A stretch of 17,130 nt of DNA from Desulfuromonadaceae bacterium (GCA_028686145.1 JAQUCQ010000030.1:1-17130), one strand, 5' to 3'. Positions 7,842-14,872 are shown, counted from the stretch's first letter. Numbers and translations are program-made. The notes: a model not told the origin generated them from the letters alone.

Positions 7842-8476
7842 TCGTACTGCTCCATAAAGGCTGCCAAAGATTTTTTCAACCAGAGAATTGAATCGTGGCT
7901 GGTAACGAGAAACAGAAATCCGTGTACATTTCGCTCATTAAAACAGAAAACCGTTTTCAATACAATTGCCGATGAGCCACTTTCAAAGATGTTTACCGGG
8001 ATCGCATCATTGGGAGTGTTTTCTGTGACGACGCGGGGAGGCGAATATGTTACAGCGTCGCCAAGAAGCTCTGATAATTTGCCAACACAGGCACCAATGA
8101 GGATATTACCTACCTCCATCAGTGTTTCCTTTTCCAATGCATCAATTGACTCCGAACCGAAGTCACCGGAACCATCGCCAAAAAGAGAAATCAGTTCCCT
8201 GCCGGCACTAGCCTGAAAAACAAGGAAGGCGCTACCTTTGAATTCCCCCCAGAAGTTCTGCTCAACAATGCTGACGCGGTCATATTCACTGACCTGGGAT
8301 TTGATATAAACTGGCAGGTCATGCGCCATCAACATCTCGATATACGGTACACTTAATACAACGAAAATATTGATGACCTCGGCAAGGTCTGCTGCTGCCT
8401 TGCCGAATGCAATGTTCATTATCTCCTGAAGAATCTCTTTTTCTTCATCCGAAATAGTATTGAGGCAATAGTCCAT
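7838..8476 (-). CDS. cheC: CheC-family CheY-P phosphatase
   Basis: CheC/CheX/FliY proteins dephosphorylate CheY-P. I chose ATG 8476 (212 residues) over an upstream TTG at 8521 that would overlap cheY by 41 bp; the ATG lies 4 bp after the cheY stop, with a weak GGAT site. Both copies of the family's active-site pattern (ExxN, 22 residues, Pro) are present: Glu18/Asn21/Pro44 (EIMNIAFGKAA) and Glu121/Asn124/Pro147 (EVGNILIGACVGKL), so both sites look intact. The residue four before each Glu is Glu rather than the usual Asp/Ser. The neighbours are a single-domain CheY immediately upstream and a diguanylate cyclase whose start overlaps this stop. No CheA, CheD or receptor is in the window, so the partner kinase is elsewhere. 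Confidence 0.88.
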   Translation of the reverse strand: MDYCLNTISDEEKEILQEIMNIAFGKAAADLAEVINIFVVLSVPYIEMLMAHDLPVYIKSQVSEYDRVSIVEQNFWGEFKGSAFLVFQASAGRELISLFGDGSGDFGSESIDALEKETLMEVGNILIGACVGKLSELLGDAVTYSPPRVVTENTPNDAIPVNIFESGSSAIVLKTVFCFNERNVHGFLFLVTSHDSILWLKKSLAAFMEQYE

Positions 8477-8480
8477 ATAT

Positions 8481-8852
8481 CTATCCGATGTGCGCTTCAG
8501 CTTTTGATAGTGCGTCTTCAATGGTTTCTTTTGAAGGAGGTTTTTTTATAACCATGAGAGCCCCCAAGCCTAATACATTTGTGATGGATTTTATCTGAAT
8601 ATCGGCTGTGCATACAATCACAACGGCTTCCGGATGGAATTCCTTTATTTTTTCGGTTGCTTCAGCACCATCCATAACCGGCATGGTGAGGTCCATAAAA
8701 GTGACATCAGGACGAATCTCTTTATATGCTTCGAATCCTGCCAAGCCATCGCCGGCCTCGTAGAGTTCATAGTCGCGGTCTTTGGGAATGCAGCTTTTCA
8801 TGATCCTTCGGGAAATTGGTGAGTCATCAATGAGTAGTATTTTTTTGATCAT
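8481..8852 (-). CDS. cheY: CheY-like single-domain response regulator
   Basis: A stand-alone receiver domain of 123 residues from ATG 8852 (MIKKILLIDDSP); upstream in-frame sequence to 8942 is low-complexity intergenic DNA and not part of the gene. The acidic pair is Asp9/Asp10, the phospho-acceptor is Asp54 (FMDLTMPVMDG), the switch Thr is Thr82 (VCTAD) and the conserved Lys is 103 or 104 (VIKKPPS). There is no output domain, so it signals by protein contact. The spacing to cheC (4 bp) and the cheC/GGDEF overlap make a three-gene signalling operon, with CheC the likely phosphatase. It resembles Geobacter-type orphan CheY proteins, but whether the target is the flagellar motor or the adjacent cyclase cannot be seen. 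The GGAAGG ribosome-binding site is unusually far (13 nt). It ends with TAG. Confidence 0.9.
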   Translation of the reverse strand: MIKKILLIDDSPISRRIMKSCIPKDRDYELYEAGDGLAGFEAYKEIRPDVTFMDLTMPVMDGAEATEKIKEFHPEAVVIVCTADIQIKSITNVLGLGALMVIKKPPSKETIEDALSKAEAHIG

Positions 8853-8890
8853 ATGAGGTAGATAACCTTCCGCAGGAGATGAAAAAAATA

Positions 8891-8914
8891 ATATATATTC
8901 TGATATATATTCTG
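8891..8914. repeat. Tandem 12-bp repeat upstream of cheY
   Basis: ATATATATTCTG occurs twice head to tail, followed by a partial third copy (GTATAT). It lies about 40-60 nt upstream of the cheY start, inside the likely promoter zone. It may form the -10 region or a phased binding site; copy-number change by slippage could alter the spacing. The function is unknown. Confidence 0.6.
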
Positions 8915-9164
8915 GTATATGCAAGAACCAAGGTGGATACAAAAATGCACTGCTTAATTAATTTTTGTAACGGTAACCTAATTAATAGTAGTGATTTAGT
9001 CAAGACGGAAAACAATTTTATACATACATTACCTATTATCAAATCATATTTCTAGATGACCGGCGGATTTTTTTGGAGGGATTGTTCTTTATTCGTTATG
9101 CATTTATTATAAACGATCAAAAAAATCAACTTCCGATATAGGTAAAAAACAGTTTTCTCTGATG

Positions 9165-9180
9165 CCGGTAAAAGTACCGG
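9165..9180. repeat. Small inverted repeat CCGGTA-AAAG-TACCGG
   Basis: A 6-bp perfect stem with a 4-nt loop about 75-90 bp upstream of the hrcA promoter. No T-run follows on either strand, so it is not an obvious terminator. It could be an operator half-site pair or chance. Confidence 0.45.
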
Positions 9181-9192
9181 AAAGATAGGAAT

Positions 9193-9215
9193 ATATCCCA
9201 TTTCATGTGGGATAT
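9193..9215. repeat. Inverted repeat ATATCCCA-N7-TGGGATAT
   Basis: A perfect 8-bp dyad with a 7-nt centre, about 40 bp upstream of the -35 box of the hrcA promoter. The size and symmetry suit a dimeric regulator binding site upstream of the heat-shock operon, but no protein can be named. Confidence 0.45.
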
Positions 9216-9253
9216 GTGCTCATGTATAGTCCAATGAATCTCCTGAAATCTCC

Positions 9254-9282
9254 TTGACAAAAACTGGGTCGCTTATTACCTT
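9254..9282 (+). promoter_or_regulatory. Sigma70-like promoter of the hrcA-grpE-dnaK-dnaJ operon
   Basis: A perfect -35 box TTGACA (9254-9259) is followed after 17 nt by TACCTT (9277-9282), a weak -10. Initiation would fall near 9289-9290, at the first base of the CIRCE element, the usual arrangement for HrcA-repressed vegetative promoters. I see no sigma32-type promoter. Confidence 0.6.
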
Positions 9283-9289
9283 GAGATTA

Positions 9290-9316
9290 TTGGCACTCAC
9301 CTGTGATGAGTGCTAT
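9290..9316 (+). promoter_or_regulatory. CIRCE operator (HrcA binding site)
   Basis: TTGGCACTC, nine bases, GAGTGCTAT matches the consensus TTAGCACTC-N9-GAGTGCTAA with one substitution in each arm (A to G at position 3 on the left, final A to T on the right). The inner GCACTC/GAGTGC dyad is perfect. It lies at the predicted transcription start and 17 bp before the hrcA ATG, so it would act as DNA operator and as a 5' UTR hairpin. I see no second CIRCE before grpE, dnaK or dnaJ. Confidence 0.95.
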
Positions 9317-9333
9317 TTATTTGGGGCCATGAT

Positions 9334-10365
9334 ATGGATGTAGAGCTTTCTGCGCGGAGCAGACAGATACTTGAAGCTATAGTCGAGGATTATATTGCTA
9401 CTGCCGAACCGGTCGGCAGCAGTGCTGTTGCACGACGCCATGCCTTGACACTTTCATCGGCAACAGTGCGCAACGTTATGGCAAATCTCGAAGAGATGGG
9501 ACTTCTTGTTTCTCCACATACCTCCGCCGGTCGTATTCCGACTTAGAAAGCCTACCGTATTTATGTCGATTCCCTGGTTGCCCTGCGCCGGGTCAGTCGT
9601 GAAGAAAAACGCCATATTATCAGTCATTGCCGTCGGGCCGGCATCGGCTTGTCAGGGATTCTGAAAGAAACCAGCCGGACTTTGTCGCAGCTCTCGAATT
9701 ATATGGGTATTGTGGTTGCCCCGAGTTTTACTGGCGACGTTTTTCGCCATATCGAATTTATTCGTCTTGGGCAGCGTAAGATTCTGGCAATTCTGGTTTC
9801 AAGCAAAGGTGCGCTTCAGAACCGTCTGATTGAGACAGAAGAAGATTATGCTTCAGAAGAACTTGTCAGGATGGGTAACTACTTGAACGACAAGATGCAG
9901 GGGGTGACAATCACTCAGGTCCGCGAGCTGATTCTGAAGGAAATGGCATCTGAAAAGGTTCAGTATGATCAGCTTCTGGCCCGTGCGCTAAAGATCAGCG
10001 AGCAGGCGGTACGGGTGGAAGGGGACGAGATTTTTATTGAGGGGCAGGCCCGTATTCTTGATCAGCCTGAATTTAGTGATGCTGGCCGCATGAAGGAGAT
10101 ATACCAGGCGTTTGAACAGAAGGGGCTGCTCGTTCAACTCCTGTCTCGTTGCATGGCTGCGGATGGGGTACAAATCTATATTGGGTCAGAAACGTCGCTT
10201 AGTCAGTCTGCTGGAGTCAGTCTTATCACCTCGCGTTTTGTCACAAGCAGCAACACGGTTGGCATGTTGGGGGTTATTGGGCCGACACGCATGGGGTATT
10301 CAAGTGTTATTCCGATTGTGGATTACACCGCTCGAATGATCAGTAAGCTGTTAAGTGAAGTCTGA
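9334..10365 (+). pseudogene. hrcA: Heat-shock repressor HrcA interrupted by an in-frame amber codon
   Basis: HrcA binds CIRCE as a dimer and represses groE and dnaK operons. The gene runs from ATG 9334 (GGGG seven bases upstream; a GTG at 9310 lies inside CIRCE) to TGA at 10363-10365. That is 343 sense-or-stop codons plus the terminal stop, the normal family length. Codon 71 (9544-9546) is TAG. It follows the winged-helix segment ending HTSAGRIPT and precedes KAYRIYVDSL, where homologues usually have Asp, Glu or Ser; one G-to-T change from GAG would explain it. Everything after it is in frame and looks conserved (LSQLSNYMGIVVAP, FIRLGQRKILAILVS, GVIGPTRMGYSSVIPIVDY). As read, only a 70-residue DNA-binding fragment is made; reinitiation at TTG 9649 or later would lack the DNA-binding domain. 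Sequencing error, a recent nonsense mutation or readthrough all remain possible. Confidence 0.85.
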
Positions 10366-10412
10366 TTTCACGATGTGGTTGGAAAATAATTTTCAGTAAA
10401 AGGATACACAGC

Positions 10413-10967
10413 ATGGAAATGAAAGATATTGTAGAAATTCCTCTACCTGAAGCCGGGGCCGAGGAGGAAACAACATTGGATAGTCAAGCGTCGGAAACCG
10501 GATTGTCGCTTGAGGAACAATTGGCAGCCAAGGAAAAGGAGGCTCGTGAAAATTGGGATCGCTTTCTGCGTGAGCGGGCTGATCTTGAGAACTATCGCAA
10601 ACGAGTAGGCCGCGAAAAGGAAGAGCTACTGAATTATGGCAATAAATCGCTTCTAGAAGAAATACTGCCAATTATAGATAATCTGGAGCGGGCACTCGCG
10701 CATGCCTCAGAGGATAGTCAGGGAGCGGTAGTGGAAGGGATTCGCATGACGCATGCAATGCTGTTGGCTGCGCTTAAAAAATTCAATGTTACCCCGATTG
10801 AAGCAATGGGTGCTCCTTTTGATTCTGCCTACCATCAAGCAATGGCACAAGTCCCGACCGACCAGTATGAACCTAATACGGTTGTTGAGGAATATCAGAA
10901 AGGCTACATGCTTAAAGAGCGTTTGTTGCGGCCATCCATGGTAACAGTCGCGACAGCAGTAAAATAA
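10413..10967 (+). CDS. grpE: GrpE nucleotide exchange factor
   Basis: GrpE releases ADP from DnaK and resets the chaperone cycle. The 184-residue protein has an acidic, poorly ordered N-terminus (about 1-35), a long coiled-coil helix (about 35-100, LAAKEKEARENWDRFLRERADLENYRKR as the family hallmark, interrupted here only for length), then a helical and beta-wing C-terminal domain with the signature MLKERLLRPSMVTVA near the end. AAAGGA precedes ATG 10413. It lies 47 bp after hrcA and 77 bp before dnaK, in the standard hrcA-grpE-dnaK-dnaJ order. The spacer before dnaK contains TTGTTT and TATCTT 17 nt apart, a possible weak internal promoter. Confidence 0.95.
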   Translation: MEMKDIVEIPLPEAGAEEETTLDSQASETGLSLEEQLAAKEKEARENWDRFLRERADLENYRKRVGREKEELLNYGNKSLLEEILPIIDNLERALAHASEDSQGAVVEGIRMTHAMLLAALKKFNVTPIEAMGAPFDSAYHQAMAQVPTDQYEPNTVVEEYQKGYMLKERLLRPSMVTVATAVK

Positions 10968-11044
10968 TTTTCTGAGGCCTTGTTTTTTATAAACACGATG
11001 AATATCTTATAAATCAGAGTATCTAAAAAGGAGGACAACACGTC

Positions 11045-12964
11045 ATGAGTAAAGTAATCGGAATCGACCTGGGAACAACCAACTCTTGTGTTTCAATTAT
11101 GGAGGGTGGTGAGCCGGTCGTTATTGCCAACTCCGAGGGGGGGCGCACAACGCCGTCGATGGTAGCTATTTCCGACAGCGGCGAGCGTCTTGTCGGTCAA
11201 CAGGCCAAGCGTCAGGCGGTCACCAACCCGGAAAACACCCTCTATTCAATCAAGCGTTTGATTGGACGCAAGTTTGATACGGAAGCAGTTAAAAAAGACA
11301 TCGCAATTTCGCCGTTTAAAATTGTTAAAGCTGATAACGGAGATGCGTGGGTGGAAGTACGTGGCAAGCGCTATTCCGCACCGGAAATTTCTGCGATGAT
11401 TCTGCAGAAAATGAAAAAGACTGCTGAAGACTATTTGGGTACAAGTGTTACCGATGCAGTTATCACCGTACCGGCTTACTTTGATGATTCCCAACGACAG
11501 GCAACCAAGGATGCCGGGAAGATTGCTGGTCTGAATGTCTTGCGCATCATCAATGAGCCTACAGCAGCAGCTCTTGCATACGGTCTCGACAAGAAAAAAG
11601 ATGAGAAGATAGCGGTATTTGACTTAGGTGGCGGAACCTTTGACGTATCCATTCTGGAATTGGGTGACGGTGTGTTTGAAGTTAAGTCGACCAACGGCGA
11701 TACGTTCCTTGGCGGTGAAGACTTTGACCAGTTAATTATTGACTGGATAGCCGATGAATTTAAAAAAGATCAGGGCATTGATCTACGTGGCGACAAAATG
11801 GCACTCCAGCGTCTTAAGGAGGCCGCTGAAAAGGCCAAGTGCGAACTTTCCAGCTCAGTTGAAACCGATATCAATCTTCCGTTTATAACCGCAGATGCAA
11901 GTGGGCCGAAACATCTGACACTGAAGCTTACGCGTGCCAAACTTGAGTCGATCTGTGCCGGACTGCTGGCAAAACTTGAAGGACCTTGCCGCACCGCCTT
12001 GAAAGATGCTGGGCTTACTGCCAGTCAGATTGATGAAGTCATTCTGGTAGGGGGCATGACCCGTATGCCTGCTGTTCAGAAGTGCGTAGAAGATATTTTT
12101 GGCAAAGTGCCGAATAAGGGTGTTAATCCGGATGAAGTTGTCGCTATCGGTGCCGGCATCCAGGGTGGAGTATTGAGAGGTGACGTCAAAGACGTGCTGC
12201 TACTTGATGTAACACCACTATCTCTTGGTATTGAGACGTTGGGTAGTGTCATGACCAAGTTGATTGAAAAAAACACTACTATTCCGTGCCGTAAAAGCCA
12301 GGTCTTTTCAACTGCTGCGGATAATCAGCCGGCAGTTTCAATCCACGTTCTGCAGGGTGAACGTGAGATGGCTCGCGACAATAAGACACTTGGCAACTTT
12401 GAACTCTCCGGTATTCCATCGGCACCGCGCGGTCTGCCGCAGATTGAAGTCACTTTCGACATTGATGCCAACGGTATTGTGCATGTCTCTGCAAAGGATC
12501 TCGGTACCGGCAAGGAACAGTCGATCAGCATCACTGCCTCATCTGGACTTTCAAAGGAAGAGATTGACAAGATGGTCCGTGATGCCGAGGCTCATGCCGA
12601 TGAAGATAAGAAAAAGCGTGAAGCAATTGAGGCCCGTAACCATGCTGATAGTATGGTCTACAGCACTGAGAAATCACTTAAGGAATTCGGTGACAAAATT
12701 GATGCTGTTGAAAAAGGGAACATTGAAAATAAACTGGCAGAACTTAAAAAGCTTATGGAAGGCGAAGACGCAGAAGCGATCAAGAAGGCGACTGACGAAC
12801 TTGCCCAGGCTTCGCACAAGTTGGCTGAAGCCATGTACGCCAAGAAAGAGGGCGCGGAAGCAGACGGTGCCGCTGCAGGTGGTGAACAGGATTCTTCAGC
12901 CAAGCCAAAGGATGACAAGGTAGTTGATGCCGACTTTGAAGAGGTAAAAGAAGAGAAAAAATAG
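11045..12964 (+). CDS. dnaK: Hsp70 chaperone DnaK
   Basis: DnaK is the ATP-driven chaperone that binds exposed hydrophobic peptides, working with DnaJ and GrpE. The 639-residue length is typical. The nucleotide-binding domain shows GIDLGTTNSC at 6-15, FDLGGGTFDVS at 192-202 and ILVGGMTRMP at 333-342. The interdomain linker DVLLLDV is at 383-389, followed by the substrate-binding beta domain and helical lid. The tail carries the proteobacterial-type EEVK-rich end (VVDADFEEVKEEKK). A strong AAGGAGG lies 8 nt before ATG 11045. No motif residue appears altered. It ends with TAG, and a GC-rich palindrome separates it from dnaJ, which could affect relative DnaK/DnaJ output. Confidence 0.98.
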   Translation: MSKVIGIDLGTTNSCVSIMEGGEPVVIANSEGGRTTPSMVAISDSGERLVGQQAKRQAVTNPENTLYSIKRLIGRKFDTEAVKKDIAISPFKIVKADNGDAWVEVRGKRYSAPEISAMILQKMKKTAEDYLGTSVTDAVITVPAYFDDSQRQATKDAGKIAGLNVLRIINEPTAAALAYGLDKKKDEKIAVFDLGGGTFDVSILELGDGVFEVKSTNGDTFLGGEDFDQLIIDWIADEFKKDQGIDLRGDKMALQRLKEAAEKAKCELSSSVETDINLPFITADASGPKHLTLKLTRAKLESICAGLLAKLEGPCRTALKDAGLTASQIDEVILVGGMTRMPAVQKCVEDIFGKVPNKGVNPDEVVAIGAGIQGGVLRGDVKDVLLLDVTPLSLGIETLGSVMTKLIEKNTTIPCRKSQVFSTAADNQPAVSIHVLQGEREMARDNKTLGNFELSGIPSAPRGLPQIEVTFDIDANGIVHVSAKDLGTGKEQSISITASSGLSKEEIDKMVRDAEAHADEDKKKREAIEARNHADSMVYSTEKSLKEFGDKIDAVEKGNIENKLAELKKLMEGEDAEAIKKATDELAQASHKLAEAMYAKKEGAEADGAAAGGEQDSSAKPKDDKVVDADFEEVKEEKK

Positions 12965-12989
12965 TCCGGATGTTTTGCCGGGTCAGTAC

Positions 12990-13020
12990 CGTAGGGGCGG
13001 GTTACAAATCCGCCCCTACG
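12990..13020. repeat. GC-rich palindromic element between dnaK and dnaJ
   Basis: CGTAGGGGCGG (12990-13000) and CCGCCCCTACG (13010-13020) form an 11-bp perfect stem around the 9-nt loop GTTACAAAT. No T-run follows, so it is not a standard terminator. Its form (GTAGGGGCGG...CCGCCCCTAC) is like short dispersed intergenic palindromes I recall from many bacterial genomes, so it is probably a REP- or MITE-like element. In the mRNA it would stabilise the upstream dnaK part or dampen readthrough to dnaJ. Confidence 0.7.
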
Positions 13021-13048
13021 CGCATTTCAAGATATAAAGGAACCTATT

Positions 13049-14182
13049 GTGGCAAACGGCGAAAAACGAGATTATTACGAAGTGCTTGGGGTTCATCGCA
13101 ACGCTTCTGAAACAGAAATAAAGAAAGCATTCCGGAAGGTGGCAATTCAGCTTCATCCTGACAAAAACCCGGGAGATAAGGTTTCCGAAGAAAAGTTCAA
13201 GGAAGCTTCAGAGGCGTATGAGATTCTTTCCGATGCACAGAAGCGTGCCCAGTACGATCAGTTCGGTCACGCCGGTGTTTCCGGGGCGGGCGGTTTTTCG
13301 GGCGGTGGCTTTGGTGGTTTTGGTGCAGGAACACCTTTTGGCGATATTTTTGGCGATATTTTTGGTGATATATTTGGTGGCGGTGGCGCTGCTCGAGGCC
13401 GCACTCAGGGGAGACGTGGCGACGACCTGCTCTATAACATGGAGATTCGCTTTGAAGATGCCGCTTTCGGTGTTGAAAAAAAGATCGAGGTACCTTTTGC
13501 AAAGCGCTGTGCAAGCTGCAATGGTTCCGGGGCAAAACCCGGAACCGAGCCAAAGGTTTGCCCGACCTGTCGTGGAGCTGGACAGGTTCGCTATCAACAG
13601 GGTTTTTTTAGCGTCAGCAAAACCTGCGGGCAGTGCAACGGTGAAGGAAAGGTGGTAAGTGATCCTTGTCCTGATTGCCACGGTAAGGGTAGTACCAAGG
13701 ATACAAAGACGCTTTCCGTCAAGATTCCTGCCGGGGTTGAAACCGGATCACGCCTTAAGGTTACTGGTGAAGGCGGACAGGGTAAAGGCGGCCCCAACGG
13801 CGATCTGTATGTCGCGATAAGCGTAAAGGAACACGCAATTTTTCAGCGTGAGGACAATAACGTTATCTGCGAAATTCCGATCAGCTTTATACAGGCTTCT
13901 CTCGGATGTGAACTTGAAGTCCCGACGCTGGACGGAAAAGTTTCCATGAAAATACCTGATGGGACCCAGTCAGGTAAAATCTATCGCCTGAAGGGAAAGG
14001 GTATCCCTTCGTTGCAAGGGTATGGTCGTGGTGACCAACTGGTTGTCATTCGAATCGAGACGCCAACGAATCTCAACAAAAAGCAGAAGGAGCTGTTGGA
14101 AGAATTTGCAAAGATCAGTGGTGAAGATGTCCACCCAATGAAAAAAGGATTTCTTGATAAAGTGATGGATTTTATCAGTTAG
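13049..14182 (+). CDS. dnaJ: Hsp40 co-chaperone DnaJ
   Basis: DnaJ delivers substrates to DnaK and stimulates its ATPase. The product has 377 residues from GTG 13049, preceded by AAAGGAA. The J domain (about 8-72) contains the essential HPD at 36-38. A Gly/Phe region (about 76-125) includes three tandem GDIF units at 98-109, mirrored by a 12-bp DNA repeat at 13340-13375. The zinc-binding domain has all four CxxCxGxG repeats, at 154-161, 171-178, 193-200 and 207-214, so both zinc sites should form. C-terminal substrate-binding and dimerisation domains follow. It is the last gene of the chaperone operon, with an intrinsic terminator right after its TAG stop. Confidence 0.98.
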   Translation: MANGEKRDYYEVLGVHRNASETEIKKAFRKVAIQLHPDKNPGDKVSEEKFKEASEAYEILSDAQKRAQYDQFGHAGVSGAGGFSGGGFGGFGAGTPFGDIFGDIFGDIFGGGGAARGRTQGRRGDDLLYNMEIRFEDAAFGVEKKIEVPFAKRCASCNGSGAKPGTEPKVCPTCRGAGQVRYQQGFFSVSKTCGQCNGEGKVVSDPCPDCHGKGSTKDTKTLSVKIPAGVETGSRLKVTGEGGQGKGGPNGDLYVAISVKEHAIFQREDNNVICEIPISFIQASLGCELEVPTLDGKVSMKIPDGTQSGKIYRLKGKGIPSLQGYGRGDQLVVIRIETPTNLNKKQKELLEEFAKISGEDVHPMKKGFLDKVMDFIS

Positions 14183-14190
14183 CGATTACT

Positions 14191-14223
14191 AAGCCCGCTT
14201 TAAAGGCGGGCTTATTTATTTCT
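14191..14223 (+). terminator. Intrinsic terminator of the chaperone operon
   Basis: AAGCCCGC (14191-14198) pairs with GCGGGCTT (14206-14213) around the loop TTTAAAG, followed by the T-rich tail ATTTATTTCTT. It begins 8 bp after the dnaJ stop. Confidence 0.9.
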
Positions 14224-14361
14224 TGCCTAAGTTAGTAATCTATTTTAGAATTATTCTCGATTTGCGTGGCCTTTAATAGTTGCCAGTTGTTTTCTGATCT
14301 TTCTGAATACAACGACTTAGTTAATGCACGTATCCAGTTTGTCGGGGTCGGAGAGCATCCT

Positions 14362-14700
14362 ATGGATAAACAACAGTTACTTGAAAAAACTACCGAAACG
14401 CTCCGCCCGTTTGAAACCGCTAACCTTATCAATACAATGCAGCATCTGAATGTCAAACAGATCTTTTCTCATCCTGCCGTACTTATTATGATTATTGCTA
14501 TCTTCTTCTTTGGGGTCATCAAACGCTCTAAAATAGTTTTGCTCAGTCTTTTTTCACTGATCTGCTTTGCTCTGATAGTGCGCTATGCCATGCCAGCACC
14601 TGGCGATGACCTCTCCATGTCGTCGGTGTTGCCATTTATTTTTGGCGGTCTAGTAATTGGTTGTGTGATAATCTATTTTTCATTTATTAAATCGGACTGA
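14362..14700 (+). CDS. Small membrane protein, three predicted helices, function unknown
   Basis: I do not recognise this 112-residue protein. ATG 14362 is preceded by GGAGAG and gives an N-terminus starting MDKQQLLEKTTETLRPFE; the frame is open upstream to a GTG at 14266, but that extension has no ribosome-binding site and looks non-coding. About 45 soluble, mildly charged residues precede three hydrophobic stretches: around AVLIMIIAIFFFGVI, IVLLSLFSLICFALIV and VLPFIFGGLVIGCVIIYFSF. There is a short polar loop APGDDLSMS between the second and third. No catalytic motif, heme motif or cysteine pair is evident. It follows the dnaJ terminator by about 140 bp, and a membrane-anchored cytochrome gene lies 172 bp downstream on the same strand; a functional link is only a possibility. 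Confidence 0.7.
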   Translation: MDKQQLLEKTTETLRPFETANLINTMQHLNVKQIFSHPAVLIMIIAIFFFGVIKRSKIVLLSLFSLICFALIVRYAMPAPGDDLSMSSVLPFIFGGLVIGCVIIYFSFIKSD

Positions 14701-14782
14701 TCCGCATAGCCCTGATATGGCAGGAGCATGCATTACTAGAGAATAATTTCTGTCTGCCTCAATAAACGGAGATAGGCGCATT

Positions 14783-14800
14783 TGCAAAAATATTTTTGCA
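14783..14800. promoter_or_regulatory. Perfect 18-bp palindrome upstream of the diheme cytochrome gene
   Basis: TGCAAAAATATTTTTGCA is an uninterrupted perfect palindrome about 73 bp before the cytochrome start. Its length and symmetry suit an operator for a dimeric regulator. The rest of the 172-bp spacer shows only a weak GTGC...GCAC dyad near 14823-14836 and the AAAAGGAA ribosome-binding site. No regulator can be named. Confidence 0.5.
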
Positions 14801-14872
14801 GAAACCGCAGAAGCTATTTAACGTGCTTAACGCACAGGTAACGACTTCAACTTACTAAAAGGAATTGTTTAA

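Larger units (their letters stand above)
8853..9253. other. AT-rich divergent spacer between cheY and hrcA
   Basis: These 400 bp hold no plausible gene. They contain a 12-bp tandem repeat close to cheY, a run of AT-rich sequence with TAATTAA-type segments around 8954-8987, and two small hairpins nearer hrcA, annotated separately. I looked for a cyclic di-GMP (GEMM) riboswitch upstream of cheY and found no GGTAGC/GGTTACC core pair. Confidence 0.6.

Noticed and set aside
8477..8521. Upstream TTG start for cheC giving 15 more residues
   Set aside because: It would overlap cheY by 41 bp, has no ribosome-binding site, and the added residues are not family-like; ATG 8476 fits better.
8941..9000. 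GGTTACC on the minus strand as part of a cyclic di-GMP riboswitch before cheY
   Set aside because: The paired GGTAGC segment and the GCAAAGCC core of GEMM riboswitches are absent.
9310..9333. GTG 9310 as the hrcA start
   Set aside because: The GTG lies inside the CIRCE right arm, and homologues begin near the ATG at 9334, which has a GGGG site.
9544..9546. TAG in hrcA as pyrrolysine or a reassigned sense codon
   Set aside because: Six genes in this window end in TAG, so reassignment is unlikely; no pyl genes are visible here. Left only as something to exclude.
12264..12923. 219-codon open frame within dnaK on the same strand in another frame
   Set aside because: It overlaps the dnaK coding frame entirely and its Arg/Ser/Leu-rich product has no domain; dnaK is unambiguous.
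13340..13375. Threefold GDIF repeat in DnaJ as a novel expansion
   Set aside because: Repeated GD(I/F)F units are common in the Gly/Phe region of DnaJ proteins, so I kept it only as a note in the dnaJ entry.
14266..14361. GTG start giving the small membrane protein 32 extra residues
   Set aside because: There is no ribosome-binding site at the GTG, while ATG 14362 has GGAGAG at proper spacing.
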